In this document: positions 9,888-19,903 of the stretch, one piece after another
Layout: each line of letters begins with the position of its first letter
Numbering within the stretch: position 1 is the stretch's first letter
Origin: Candidatus Bipolaricaulota bacterium
GTDB lineage: Bacteria > Bipolaricaulota > Bipolaricaulia > M55B111
DNA length: 64,000 nucleotides
NCBI GenBank assembly: GCA_021735245.1
Contig: JAIPHJ010000008.1
Span: 1 to 64,000, forward strand
Direction: 5' to 3'
Made by a program: the position numbers and the translations under genes
Notes under the pieces: model-generated
The model's input: the letters and a program-made list of their open reading frames with translations, nothing else
The model's database searches: none
What the model was told of the DNA's origin: nothing

Positions 9888-10724
9888 CTAGATAGAATAT
9901 TCCTGGGTCTTTTCTCCCCCTCCGGTCTCGATCCTCTCCCTCAGCCGGCTGGATAGGTAGTCTATACCCCAGACCATGAGCACTATCAACATCGTCAGCA
10001 CGACCGCTTTCGGAAAGTTCCATTTATTGATATAGCTATAGAGACGCATACCTATTCCTCCCCCGCCAACTATTCCAATTATCGTCGCCATTCTCACGTT
10101 GATATCCAGCCTGTAAAGGGTAAATGAAAGGTAGGGGTTAATAATCTGGGGGATCACTCCGTAAGCCAATACCAGCAACTTCCCCGCCCCCGTAGCTCTA
10201 ATTGCTTCCATTGGCCCGACGTCTATACTCTCGACTCTTTCGGAGAAAAGCTTCGTCATGTCGGCGACGGAGTGGATCCAGAGAGCCAGCACGCCGGGAA
10301 ACGGTCCCGTCCGAACCCATACGACGAATATAATTGCCCAGATAATCGGCTGGATGGAGCGAATAACGCTTGCCAGACCTCTGACAGCCGTGTAAATCGC
10401 CTTTGCAACCGGGGAGTTCATCAGGTTTTTCGCGCCGAGGAATGAAAGGACTATGGCAAAAGGTAAAGCAAGGGCCGTTGCCATGAAGGCCATGTACAGG
10501 GTCTTAATCAGCAGGATTACCCCTTCTCCAAATACGGACCAGTCCGGTTTGGCAAATGCCGACCATAATTTTAGAGTGCTGGGGAAGTTTTCTATCAGGA
10601 GAGAGAGGTCCAGGTTTATCCTGTTTAATGCTACCAGGAAAGCGACGGCGAAAAGAACGGCTATCCCCAGATTTCTCCAGAACGGCCAGGAACTTCTTTC
10701 CGGTATTTCTGTTTCCTGGTTCAT
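9888..10724 (-). CDS. phnE: Phosphonate/phosphite ABC transporter permease PhnE-like
   Basis: PhnE-like loop (GPMEAIRATGAGKLLVLAYGVIPQIINPYLSFTLYRLDINVRMATIIGIVGGGGIG). Confidence 0.85.
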   Translation of the reverse strand: MNQETEIPERSSWPFWRNLGIAVLFAVAFLVALNRINLDLSLLIENFPSTLKLWSAFAKPDWSVFGEGVILLIKTLYMAFMATALALPFAIVLSFLGAKNLMNSPVAKAIYTAVRGLASVIRSIQPIIWAIIFVVWVRTGPFPGVLALWIHSVADMTKLFSERVESIDVGPMEAIRATGAGKLLVLAYGVIPQIINPYLSFTLYRLDINVRMATIIGIVGGGGIGMRLYSYINKWNFPKAVVLTMLIVLMVWGIDYLSSRLRERIETGGGEKTQEYSI

Positions 10725-11800
10725 ACTATCTTCTCCCTCGCTTTACCACTGATATAGTCGAGCAACCAGACCACCGTAGCGATAACTATGGTTACCGCCC
10801 CTACCTGGTTCCAGTCCAGCTGGCTCTTGTAGTAGAAGAAGAACCGGCCGATTCCCCCTCCGCCTACCAGAGCAATTACGGTCGCCATTCGGACGTTGAT
10901 GTCGAGCCGGTAGAGCAGGAATGCGGTATACTGCGGTATCACCTGAGGGACAGCTCCGTACCTGACTATCTGCCAGAACGAAGCGCCGGTGGCCTGAACG
11001 GCTTCGATTGGCCCTTTCTTTATCGACTCCACCTGTTCTGAGAACAGCTTTGCCAGGGCAGCCATCGAGTGAATGAGCAAAGCGAACGTTCCGGCGGCCG
11101 GGCCCCAGCCAACCCAGATCGCGAAGACTATGGCCCACAGAAGGCTCTCCACCGACCTCACCACGTTGAAGAAGGCCCTGGTGACGTAGAAGATCGTCTT
11201 TCTGAAAAGGCTTCCACCCATGATATTTCTCGCGCCCAGAAATCCCAGGGGAGCGGCGAGAACTCCTCCGAGAAGAGTTGCCAGGTAGGCCATGAACAAG
11301 GTGTCTACGAGGCTGCCCAGTATAGTATCATTGAGCTCCGGGTCTATGTTCATTAGATGAGTGAAATCCGGGTGCGACAGGCCGTACCAGAGGTGAGAAG
11401 TCTTCGAGGCTCTGCGGGTTATTATTCCGAGCTCCATGTCAGTGGTCAACCAGCCGACCCAGAACGTAAGGACGATCAGTACCACCGTGGTAATTCCCCA
11501 GTTGGTCAGAGCCCAGGTCTTACGGGGCGCCCTTTCTTTACCCTTTATCGTCTTGAGGCCGACGCTTATTCCGAACCTTTCGCTGGCCAGAGCACACCCT
11601 AAAGTCCCGAGAACCGTTAGAGCCCAGCCCCACGGTTCCAGGGTTAAAGACCCGTACCAATCCACGTACTGGGTATACCAGTAGCTGTCGAGGAGAAAAA
11701 TTACCGTGTAGGCAAGGTAACCCCAGATCAACCAGTCAAGTAACAGGGGCTTAATTCCCTCGGCCAGGTCAGGAAATGTGAACCTTTTCGGCTTCTTCAC
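10721..11800 (-). CDS. phnE: Phosphonate/phosphite ABC transporter permease PhnE-like
   Basis: same PhnE motif (YRLDINVRMATVIALVGGGGIG); adjacent paralog. Confidence 0.85.
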   Translation of the reverse strand: MKKPKRFTFPDLAEGIKPLLLDWLIWGYLAYTVIFLLDSYWYTQYVDWYGSLTLEPWGWALTVLGTLGCALASERFGISVGLKTIKGKERAPRKTWALTNWGITTVVLIVLTFWVGWLTTDMELGIITRRASKTSHLWYGLSHPDFTHLMNIDPELNDTILGSLVDTLFMAYLATLLGGVLAAPLGFLGARNIMGGSLFRKTIFYVTRAFFNVVRSVESLLWAIVFAIWVGWGPAAGTFALLIHSMAALAKLFSEQVESIKKGPIEAVQATGASFWQIVRYGAVPQVIPQYTAFLLYRLDINVRMATVIALVGGGGIGRFFFYYKSQLDWNQVGAVTIVIATVVWLLDYISGKAREKIV

Positions 11801-12530
11801 CGAATACCTCCTTGAATTTCTGATCGTCTATTCCCTTAGGATGACCGTCGTAGACGATCTTGCCACCTTTTAAACCGATAGCTCGGGTTCCGTACTTCCT
11901 GACCAGGTCCAAAAAGTGAAGACTGGTAATTACCGTCTTTCCCTGGTCGTTTATCTCGGCTAAGTAGTCCATTATAGTTCCGGAAGTTGCTGGATCGAGG
12001 CTGGAGACGGGTTCGTCGGCCAAGAGAAGTTTCGGGTCCTGCATCAGTGCCCGGGCGATACCCACCCTTTGTTGCTGCCCTCCGCTCAGTTCGTCGGCTC
12101 GCTTGAAAGCCTGTTCCGGTATTCCGACCGTTTTAAGCTTTTCGTGGGCAGTCTGCTTCATCTCCTCCGGAAAGCGACCAAGCATGCTCCTCCAGAAGCT
12201 GAGTTCACCCAGCTGACCGGTAAGGACGTTGGTTAATACCAGAGAGCGTTCTATCAGGTTGAATCTTTGAAAAACCATGGCTATTTCTTTGCGGATGGCC
12301 TTTAATTCCTTGCTGGAGGCGGTTGTTACCTCTTTCCCCTCGAATTTTATGCTGCCTTCCGTCGGTTCGATTAACCGGTTGATACAGCGAAGCAGGGTAG
12401 ATTTTCCCGAGCCGGATAACCCTATGACTACGAGAAATTCCCCTTGCTCTACTTCAAAGGAAATATCGTCCAGGGCAAGGACGTCCGGCGGGTATACCTT
12501 CGACAGGTTGTTGATTTCTAATTGAGCCAA
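11769..12530 (-). CDS. phnC: Phosphonate ABC transporter ATP-binding protein
   Basis: Walker A GLSGSGKST, signature LSGGQQQRVGIARAL, operon context. Confidence 0.9.
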   Translation of the reverse strand: MAQLEINNLSKVYPPDVLALDDISFEVEQGEFLVVIGLSGSGKSTLLRCINRLIEPTEGSIKFEGKEVTTASSKELKAIRKEIAMVFQRFNLIERSLVLTNVLTGQLGELSFWRSMLGRFPEEMKQTAHEKLKTVGIPEQAFKRADELSGGQQQRVGIARALMQDPKLLLADEPVSSLDPATSGTIMDYLAEINDQGKTVITSLHFLDLVRKYGTRAIGLKGGKIVYDGHPKGIDDQKFKEVFGEEAEKVHIS

Positions 12531-12559
12531 GTTATTTCTCCCCCTCCGTGGGTAACAAA

Positions 12560-12595
12560 CTGAGAGGGCCGGAAGGCGAATTCCGGCCCTCTCAG
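12560..12595 (-). terminator. Strong hairpin between phnD-like and phnC genes
   Basis: ctgagagggccggaa-ggcgaa-ttccggccctctcag, 15-bp perfect stem; weak U-tract. Confidence 0.6.
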
Positions 12596-12611
12596 TAAAT
12601 GAATAATTCGG

Positions 12612-13652
12612 TTATTCTTCGTCAGGCACCGGGTAACCGACCAGTTCTCTGTAACCGTCGTAGTAATCGTCAGAAATCCTTTCCACGTCGGTCCACTCGT
12701 AGAAGTTAGAGTCTCCCCAGAGCTTGGAGCCTTCTTCCGTCCTGATGTGCTCGACGACTGCTTCGACTATCTTGTCTTCCATTGCCTTCGGAAAGTCGTT
12801 TACGAAAGTCAGCGCGTCGTTGGGCATCGGGCCGAAGGTTGCTACGACACCGATCTTATCGATGACTTCCCAATAGTCGTACATGCCCGTGTCGGCGGCC
12901 GCCTGTCGCGCATCGTAGATTTTACCCCTCAATTCCTCGGGGTAGAGCTTGTCCAGGGCGTGGTTCCAGATCCAGATTTCGGGGTCGTCGCCGTATTCCC
13001 AGTCAAAGTATACTCCGTCGGGCGGGGTCGGAGGCGAACCGTAGGCAGTTGCGAAGTCACCTCTTTCCTCCAGCAAGGCTATTATTGAGGCGGTATGTCC
13101 CCCACTTTCGACTTTGTCGTCTATCTCGACTCCGTAGTTGTCGAATATTTTGTTTGGAACTACGTAACCCGACGTGCTTCCCACGTCGTTATAGATCCAG
13201 GTCTTTCCTTCCAGTGCTTCCAGTGCACCTTCCGTGGTCGGATGGTAATCAAATTCGTCCCGCCAGCCGTAGACGCTTGCGAAGTAATAGGGGTATCCGT
13301 ATCGGACTGCCGCGAGCCTCGGATGAACCCCGCCGTCAGTCTCCTGGTAGAGCCGGGTGTACTGATTGGTGGTGGGCGTGGCCATCGTGTCGCCGTCAGC
13401 AGCCTTTACTGCTTCAATTAGTGCCGCGTAATCGGCCGTCACGTGGGGCTCGATGTAGATATCCGTCATTTCGAAAAGGTCCTTCGCAATTTCGTTCGCC
13501 ACATCTTCTATGACCGTGGCGTTCGTGGACGGGGGAAAGAGCCACTGAACAGGATTCTTTTTCGTGCCTAATTCCGCGCTCAAAGCGCCAACACTTAGAA
13601 GTCCTACTGCCAGGACCAGAACAAACGTCAACTTAGCTTTTTTTAGCCACAT
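12612..13652 (-). CDS. phnD: Phosphate/phosphite/phosphonate ABC transporter substrate-binding protein (PhnD-like)
   Basis: signal peptide, PhnD-like sequence (VGSTSGYVVPNKIF), first gene of the phnCEE operon. Confidence 0.85.
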   Translation of the reverse strand: MWLKKAKLTFVLVLAVGLLSVGALSAELGTKKNPVQWLFPPSTNATVIEDVANEIAKDLFEMTDIYIEPHVTADYAALIEAVKAADGDTMATPTTNQYTRLYQETDGGVHPRLAAVRYGYPYYFASVYGWRDEFDYHPTTEGALEALEGKTWIYNDVGSTSGYVVPNKIFDNYGVEIDDKVESGGHTASIIALLEERGDFATAYGSPPTPPDGVYFDWEYGDDPEIWIWNHALDKLYPEELRGKIYDARQAAADTGMYDYWEVIDKIGVVATFGPMPNDALTFVNDFPKAMEDKIVEAVVEHIRTEEGSKLWGDSNFYEWTDVERISDDYYDGYRELVGYPVPDEE

Positions 13653-13705
13653 TGGGCTATCCCTCCTGAAAAACCCTTGTCGGGCTTAATTAGAAAAATT
13701 TTTGT

Positions 13706-13731
13706 CAAGGAACCAGAATGAAGTTCCTTAA
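13706..13731. promoter_or_regulatory. Candidate operator palindrome upstream of phnD
   Basis: caAGGAACcagaatgaaGTTCCTtaac; adjacent to a TTGACA-like -35 on the minus strand. Confidence 0.35.
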
Positions 13732-13854
13732 CAATTTTGATAGAACCACTAATTTATAGTAAATCTTTTACCGGGCGAAGGCAAATAGTAGGGGGCCTGG
13801 TTTCGTTATCGAGTATTGTTTTAGCTCGAGAGAGAGTAGTTACGGACCGGGAGA

Positions 13855-14390
13855 TTACCCCTGAAGCACAGTACTTTCGTAGTCGGAGGTAATTAACAGG
13901 TCCGCTCTATTTCTATGAGTGGATATTATCTCGTGCTCCCGTTCCAGGACGTCTTCGAAGAACGGCTCCATCCTGTCCCGGCCCCGCCGTTTTCGGTCCT
14001 CGTAGGTTTGCCTGTAGTCCCTATCGATGAAAATTCGAAAGTCAGCGAATTCTAGCATTGTCGTGTAGGTTCCTTCGGCAATTAAAACTCCGTATTTCCC
14101 CACTTCCTTGACTTCGGTGGTAATTCTGTCCGCGTCGTAATCGACCAGCGGCTTGTATATTGAATCATCTCCTCTCTTGAAAGAGCGGAGGTTTGCGTCG
14201 AGGAAATCGAGCTTTACTTCGTAGGTTCCAACCTGATCTATGTTCTTCCTGCGCATTTCGTGGTTGGTTTGCGGGGGAAAGACGAAGTAATCGTCCTGCT
14301 GAAGAATACCGGCTAGGAGTCCTTTTCCCCGCTGGGGAAGTTTCGGAGGTTACCCCCGAAGCCCCTGATAAAACCCTGTGGCATGATTGT
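13855..14390 (-). pseudogene. Uridine kinase-like gene, frameshifted in the P-loop region
   Basis: ORF 13855-14256 plus upstream in-frame LLAGILQQDDYFVFPPQTNHEM; GASGVTSETSPAGKRT lies in another frame at about 14320. Confidence 0.6.
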
Positions 14391-14428
14391 GTATTCTATA
14401 AGTATTGCCTTTCTCTAGTTTAAATTGA

Positions 14429-15589
14429 CTATCTGCCAACAATGCCATCTAAACCGACAGGCAAACAGGCAGACCATAATTGTTTATCACACCCTAGGGG
14501 GTATAGTTTTCCATTTTTCCAACCGAAAAGTTCGTAAAACCCATGTTTGTCCAGCGCATTGAGAACTCTGCTTCCCCCGGTAACCAACCAGGGCTGATTG
14601 AATTTGTTGCCACTCTTGGCGATAAAATACTGTTCAAAAGGCCATACGGACCCCAAATGATAACTATCGGGGGAATAATCCGGTTGATCGGGTCTGTAGG
14701 TCCGAAATCCATAAGGAGTCAATAACGTTTTAGATTTTTCCATAATCTTCTCTAACTTTTTTTTGGGAATATCTTCCGGTTCGAGATAAGCAAGGGCGTG
14801 TAACCCGTCGGAACTTATTCCTGAAATTAGCCCAAGTTCGTCTTTCGCAATAGCAAAAAATTCGATTTGATCATCCCAGAAAACAGATAAAAGCGCATCC
14901 GCCATTTCTTTTGCTGTTTTTTTTAACTCGCCCTGGCTAAAGGATAGTTCGACCACGCCCGCTAACTTCACCGACTCCCTCAGGGCCGCTATCGTTTGGG
15001 CTTGGACTAACATATACGCTATAGGGTAATGTGGATGCTCTCTGGAGGGAAGTCTATCGTCCTTCCAGTAAGTAGATTTGAGTGCGTAGCGGTTTGCTCC
15101 GCAATAAGATGGATCTTCCCAGAAGAGACCTTCTCTTATATGGTTGAATAAATAGTTGAGGGATTTTTGGATGGAGCTTTCGCGGTTCTTTATAAATGCA
15201 TGATATCCTTCATCCAGGAGCTTTCCAAGGCCTATCAGGGCTAACTGGGTGGTGTCCGAAGCGTTATATCGTGTTTCTCGGCCCCTCAAATTAACGTGGT
15301 CGTGCTCGTGTATTATCTTGCCTGGTTCCTCACCAGTTTGAGGATCTTGAGTTTTTCCTTGAGTTAAACAGGCAAACTTCACCACTTGGCGCAGAAAATC
15401 GGAATCGTCCAATATAAATGCCGAGAGGAATAGATCCCTTGCAAACAATCCAAATCTTGTTTCCCCATCCTTTATTCCGGCGTTGTACAGTGTAAATTCT
15501 TTGTTATTAATTCGGGGATTTACTCGTAGTTCTTCAATTACCCTTTGTCCTGCCTTAATAGTTCTTTGAAGAAGCTTAGTTTCATCCAA
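14429..15589 (-). CDS. Glycoside hydrolase, (alpha/alpha)6-barrel / glycogen-debranching-like
   Basis: GLFARDLFLSAFILDD, YNASDTTQLALIGLGKLL, DSYHLGSVWPFEQY motifs; in a sugar ABC operon. Confidence 0.65.
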   Translation of the reverse strand: MDETKLLQRTIKAGQRVIEELRVNPRINNKEFTLYNAGIKDGETRFGLFARDLFLSAFILDDSDFLRQVVKFACLTQGKTQDPQTGEEPGKIIHEHDHVNLRGRETRYNASDTTQLALIGLGKLLDEGYHAFIKNRESSIQKSLNYLFNHIREGLFWEDPSYCGANRYALKSTYWKDDRLPSREHPHYPIAYMLVQAQTIAALRESVKLAGVVELSFSQGELKKTAKEMADALLSVFWDDQIEFFAIAKDELGLISGISSDGLHALAYLEPEDIPKKKLEKIMEKSKTLLTPYGFRTYRPDQPDYSPDSYHLGSVWPFEQYFIAKSGNKFNQPWLVTGGSRVLNALDKHGFYELFGWKNGKLYPLGCDKQLWSACLPVGLDGIVGR

Positions 15590-15601
15590 GGGAACTCTCC
15601 A

Positions 15602-16462
15602 TTATCCCTTAACCGAACCCGCCAAAATCCCTCGGACGAAATACCTTTGGAGGCTGAAGAACACGACCATCGGTAATACCATGGAGACAAAGGCGGCAGC
15701 GGTGAGTAGTTCCCAGTCCTGCCCTCGGGAGCCGACCAGGTTTGCTATCTTAAGTGTAAGTGGGGCTACTTCGGGAGAACCGCCGAGATATATCAGGGCT
15801 ACCAGCAAATCGTTCCAGACCCAGAGGAATTGAAAGATGAAGACGGAAGATATTGCTGGGACTGATAAAGGTAATACTATCCTGAAGAATATTTGAAGGG
15901 TTGAGGCCCCGTCTATCTCAGCTGAATCGAAGAGGTCGCTGGGTAAGCCGGCGATGAAATTGTGAAGAAGAAATACGGTCAGCGGCAACCCGTACCCAGT
16001 GTGAGCTAGCCAGATTCCCGGAAAAGTTCCTGCCAGCTTCAAGCTAGAGAAGATTCTATAGATAGGGATAAATGTCATCTGTAGAGGAATGACGAGCAGT
16101 CCCACTACCACCATGAAGATATAGTCACGCCCCGGAAAGTCCATCCAGGCGAAGGCGTATGCGGCAAACCCGGCCAATAGTATCGGGATGAGTGTGGCCG
16201 GTATTGAGATAAACAAGCTATTTATGAACGCCCTTCCCAGGCCTTGCTGGGTCAGAACCGACTTATAATTCTGTAAAGTATATTGAGTAAAGTCAAAAGG
16301 GTGTTCAAATACAGTCCACCAGCCGGAATTTACTACGTCGCCCGGTGCCCTAAACGAAGTCACCAGCAGACCGAGAGTAGGTAACAGCCAAACCAGAGCG
16401 ATAACTAATATTACCAAGTGTGTTGGTCCTCTCGACACAAGATTCTTTATTCTATTAATCAT
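15602..16462 (-). CDS. Carbohydrate ABC transporter permease (MalG type)
   Basis: EAA-like loop FDSAEIDGASTLQIFFRIVLPLS; operon context. Confidence 0.9.
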   Translation of the reverse strand: MINRIKNLVSRGPTHLVILVIALVWLLPTLGLLVTSFRAPGDVVNSGWWTVFEHPFDFTQYTLQNYKSVLTQQGLGRAFINSLFISIPATLIPILLAGFAAYAFAWMDFPGRDYIFMVVVGLLVIPLQMTFIPIYRIFSSLKLAGTFPGIWLAHTGYGLPLTVFLLHNFIAGLPSDLFDSAEIDGASTLQIFFRIVLPLSVPAISSVFIFQFLWVWNDLLVALIYLGGSPEVAPLTLKIANLVGSRGQDWELLTAAAFVSMVLPMVVFFSLQRYFVRGILAGSVKG

Positions 16463-17328
16463 CGTATTTCCCTCTGCCTCCTGAACCTTCTGATGTTAAT
16501 TATCATTACCGGTATTATTAGAACGAGCAAAATTACGGCCAGCGTGCCGGCTCGACCGAAGTGTTGAAATTTGAACATTTCCTTGTACATTCGGTTTGCG
16601 ATAACCTCAGTATTGTAGTTTCCGTTGGTCATTACGTAAACAAAGTCGAATATCTTGAGTACAAATACGACCATAGTTGTAGCTACCACGGCAATGGTCG
16701 GCCGCATTAGCGGTAGAGTTATATGCCAGAAGATTTGCCACTCGGTTGCCCCATCAACTCGGGCGGATTCCATCAACTGGCGAGGGATGTTCTTATAAGC
16801 GGCAGATAATACCACCATGCAGAACCCCGTCCATATCCAAACACCCACAAAAATAATGAAGAAATTGTTCCATGGTTTTCTAATCAACCAAGCTATGGGT
16901 TCTCCGCCGAAAAACGTAACAACTCTGTTCAACAAACCTATCTGGGGAATTCCCGGAGGTCTCCAGGCGTAAACGAATTTCCATATTACGCTCGCCCCCA
17001 CCATGGATATGGCCATAGGGAGAAATATTACCGATTTAGCAACCGATTCGTAGGCCACGCGATCGAGCAAAACAGCTAGTACCAGGCCAAAAGAAACAGT
17101 GAGAGCTGTAAAGAAGAACACCCACAGAGCGTTGTTTCGGAAGGCAGTCACCATCGTCGGATTAGTGAAAGCAAAGACGTAGTTCTTAACGCCGACGAAT
17201 TCCTGAGAGTTGGAACCGTAAAAGGAGAGTATTACAGTCTTGATGGATGGATAAATCAGAAAGAAGCTCAGAAGGATCACTACCGGAGCTATGTATAGCC
17301 ACGGTTTTACCTTACCAGCTCTAATCAA
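16459..17328 (-). CDS. Sugar ABC transporter permease (MalF type)
   Basis: EAA-like loop MESARVDGATEWQIFWHITLPLM. Confidence 0.9.
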   Translation of the reverse strand: MIRAGKVKPWLYIAPVVILLSFFLIYPSIKTVILSFYGSNSQEFVGVKNYVFAFTNPTMVTAFRNNALWVFFFTALTVSFGLVLAVLLDRVAYESVAKSVIFLPMAISMVGASVIWKFVYAWRPPGIPQIGLLNRVVTFFGGEPIAWLIRKPWNNFFIIFVGVWIWTGFCMVVLSAAYKNIPRQLMESARVDGATEWQIFWHITLPLMRPTIAVVATTMVVFVLKIFDFVYVMTNGNYNTEVIANRMYKEMFKFQHFGRAGTLAVILLVLIIPVMIINIRRFRRQREIR

Positions 17329-17353
17329 TATTTGACCCCCTAAATTAAAAGTA

Positions 17354-17386
17354 AAAAGAAGGAGGGTGTCCCCTCCTTCTTTTTTT
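17354..17386 (-). terminator. Intra-operon hairpin between SBP and permease
   Basis: agaaggaggg-tgtc-ccctccttct with A/T tracts on both sides. Confidence 0.75.
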
Positions 17387-17394
17387 ATGAGATC

Positions 17395-18657
17395 TTAGTA
17401 AGCTTCGTCTGCGCTCCTTTCGATAGTTTTCAGTACTCCTGTCAGGTCTTCGCCACTAACGTAGTCCATTACCCCTGTCCATAAAGTTCCCGAACCGACG
17501 GCCGAAGGCATGAGATCGGATCCATCAAAACGGAACGTTTCCGCTTCGGAAAGGATTCCGGCAGCTTTGGCTGTTATGGGGTCCGGGTAAACTTCTGAGC
17601 TAACGTTGGTGTTCACCGCTAACTTACCTAACTCCTTAACCCAGACTTCCTGAGCCTCAGCCGAGGCGAGGAATTCCATTAACTTGTGTGTTTCCTCCGT
17701 GTCGGTAAAGGCACTTACGAGGTCGCCAGCACCCAGGAGGGGGCTCCCGTGCTCCTCGTCAATCGGAGGAAATTTGAAGATGTCATAGTCCTCTCCCGGC
17801 ACTAAGTCAGGGTATTGATCCTTAATAAAGCTCTGAATGAAAGTAGCCTGACGATGCATATAACAGCGGGGAGGGTCCGTGAACAGGCCAGCCGGGGAGT
17901 CTCCGAAGTAAGTTGTCAGCGCTCCGGTGGTGCCCCCGAATACGTAATCAGGGTTCTTTATTATACTGCCAAATTTCTCCCAGGCCCTGTGGACGACCGC
18001 GTCCGTCCATTCTATTTCATGGTTGACCCAAGCGTCGTACATATCTGGTCCGGCGGTTCTAAGCATGATATCCTCGATCCAATCCGTGCCAACCCAACCG
18101 CTTGCAGCGCCGCTCTCCAGACCTATACACCAGGGAGTTCCTCCATTCGCAACTATTTGATCCGAAAGATCGATTAACTCGTCCCAGGTTTCGGGCACTT
18201 TGTAGCCCTGTTTTTCGAATTCCTTGGGATTGTACCAGACCAGGCTTTTGAGATCTGCGGAAAGAAAAACTCCGTAAAGATTATCATTTACGGTTGCCAG
18301 ATCTACGAAGGCTTGCGGGTGATCTTCAACTATTGATTTATCAATGTTAACCAGAGCACCTTTCTTTGCAAACTCCTCCATCTGCCCGGGATTGGGAATA
18401 GCCGCTACGTCGGGAGGATTTCCACCCTCTACCCTGGTTACCAGAACAGTGGCTATATCCCTACCGATGGATTCAACAGTAACGTCAATCCCCGTATCTT
18501 CTTCAAATATTTTTACTGTTTTCTTGAAGGCTTCCAGTTCTTCCCCACTCCAGGTGACGGCAATACTTACCTTGTTATCCTGGGCGAAACCGACGATTGT
18601 CATAGCTCCTGCTAACAGTAATCCGATCAAAACAATACTAAAACTTTTCTTTACCAT
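17395..18657 (-). CDS. Sugar ABC transporter substrate-binding protein (family 1)
   Basis: signal peptide, family-1 SBP sequence, precedes two permeases. Confidence 0.9.
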   Translation of the reverse strand: MVKKSFSIVLIGLLLAGAMTIVGFAQDNKVSIAVTWSGEELEAFKKTVKIFEEDTGIDVTVESIGRDIATVLVTRVEGGNPPDVAAIPNPGQMEEFAKKGALVNIDKSIVEDHPQAFVDLATVNDNLYGVFLSADLKSLVWYNPKEFEKQGYKVPETWDELIDLSDQIVANGGTPWCIGLESGAASGWVGTDWIEDIMLRTAGPDMYDAWVNHEIEWTDAVVHRAWEKFGSIIKNPDYVFGGTTGALTTYFGDSPAGLFTDPPRCYMHRQATFIQSFIKDQYPDLVPGEDYDIFKFPPIDEEHGSPLLGAGDLVSAFTDTEETHKLMEFLASAEAQEVWVKELGKLAVNTNVSSEVYPDPITAKAAGILSEAETFRFDGSDLMPSAVGSGTLWTGVMDYVSGEDLTGVLKTIERSADEAY

Positions 18658-19107
18658 CGTTGACCCTCCTTTTGGATTAATTCCGGGTAAAAATTATTGA
18701 TTGGCTGAGCTAAAAATTTTACCTTATAGTGGTTTAACATCACCTCCTTTTTCATATTACATACCCCCATACTTCCAAACATCGCTTTATTAACCCATTT
18801 GGTATTATCAAGCGTCCATTACAAATCCTGAGCAAAAACACGTACTAATTTGCAGTTGTCATTCTAATTCCCTTTACGGATTTAGACCAGCGGAGTTAAA
18901 GATATCTGCTCACTATTAATAAGAGACTTTTTTAGTGTCAGTTTCATCTATTTTGTAAAATGCCATCGTGTTTCTCGACCCGGAAAACCCTTAAAAAATT
19001 ATATTGAAAATCTGATTTCTGTCAAATACATATATAGCTGTATAGGGCGGCCTATATCTTAGCGATTCTCGCCTGGGGGGTGAATTTCCCCATGATTCGA
19101 CCCAGGG

Positions 19108-19647
19108 ATGCCATTCTCTTATAATAAAAATATGAAGAAAATACTGCAAAACTTTGAGTTATCTTTTGGTTGTTTTGTCGGCTGGGGGCTGCTGTACCTT
19201 CTCTGGCTGGTTCTCTTTCGGAAGATCGACCCTGTCATTATGGTGAGCGGGGTCTTTGTCGCCGGATTCGTGGTTTTCTTGTACGGCAGGTTCGAACTTG
19301 CTGTCGATATTCCCCTCCGATCACTGGCCCGTCCCTTGCTCTGGATCAAGTTCTTTACGTCCCTGGTTCTGGAGATAGGTAAGTCCACCGTCAGGACGTG
19401 TTACATCATTTTGACCGGGAGGGTAAAGGGTAAGATAGTTGCTTACGATACTAAACTGGGGTCCGGGTCGGGAAGACTATTTTTGATAAACTCCATTACG
19501 CTTACTCCGATAACCATTGGAATACTCTCCGAAAAAAACCTGGTATATATTCACCACCTACATATCGAAGACAGGGACGACTACGAAGCCGTCGTGGATA
19601 AGATCCGTTCTACTTTCGAAGATCCTCTTCTAAAGCTTCTGGGATAA
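19108..19647 (+). CDS. mrpE: Na+/H+ antiporter subunit E (MrpE/MbhA type)
   Basis: first gene of an E-F-G cassette; NSITLTPITIGIL motif. Confidence 0.85.
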   Translation: MPFSYNKNMKKILQNFELSFGCFVGWGLLYLLWLVLFRKIDPVIMVSGVFVAGFVVFLYGRFELAVDIPLRSLARPLLWIKFFTSLVLEIGKSTVRTCYIILTGRVKGKIVAYDTKLGSGSGRLFLINSITLTPITIGILSEKNLVYIHHLHIEDRDDYEAVVDKIRSTFEDPLLKLLG

Positions 19648-19651
19648 AGCG

Positions 19652-19903
19652 ATGATCAGGATTTCAATCGACGCTGTCGTTGGGTTGAGTCTTGTTCTTA
19701 CTCTCTATCGGCTGTTTTACGGACCCAGCGTCCTCGATCGTCTTCTCGGTTATAGTTCGGTTACCGGGAAAATAGTAATTCTTCTGGCGGTAGAGGGAAT
19801 AATGGGAGGGAGGCCGGTCTTCATCAACCTGGCTCTGATCTACGGAGTGTTGAGCTTTCTTGGAATTGTCATTATAGCGAGGTATATAGAACGAGAGGTA
19901 TGA
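19652..19903 (+). CDS. mrpF: Antiporter subunit F (MrpF/MbhB type)
   Basis: 83 aa; YRLFYGPSVLDRLLG; gene order. Confidence 0.85.
   Translation: MIRISIDAVVGLSLVLTLYRLFYGPSVLDRLLGYSSVTGKIVILLAVEGIMGGRPVFINLALIYGVLSFLGIVIIARYIEREV

Noticed and set aside
10556-11041. 161-aa plus-strand ORF
   Set aside because: Antisense to the phnE-like genes; no recognisable family.
13049-13513. 154-aa plus-strand ORF and neighbours 12747-13088, 13095-13421
   Set aside because: Antisense to the well-supported phnD-like gene; composition reflects reverse-complement codon use.
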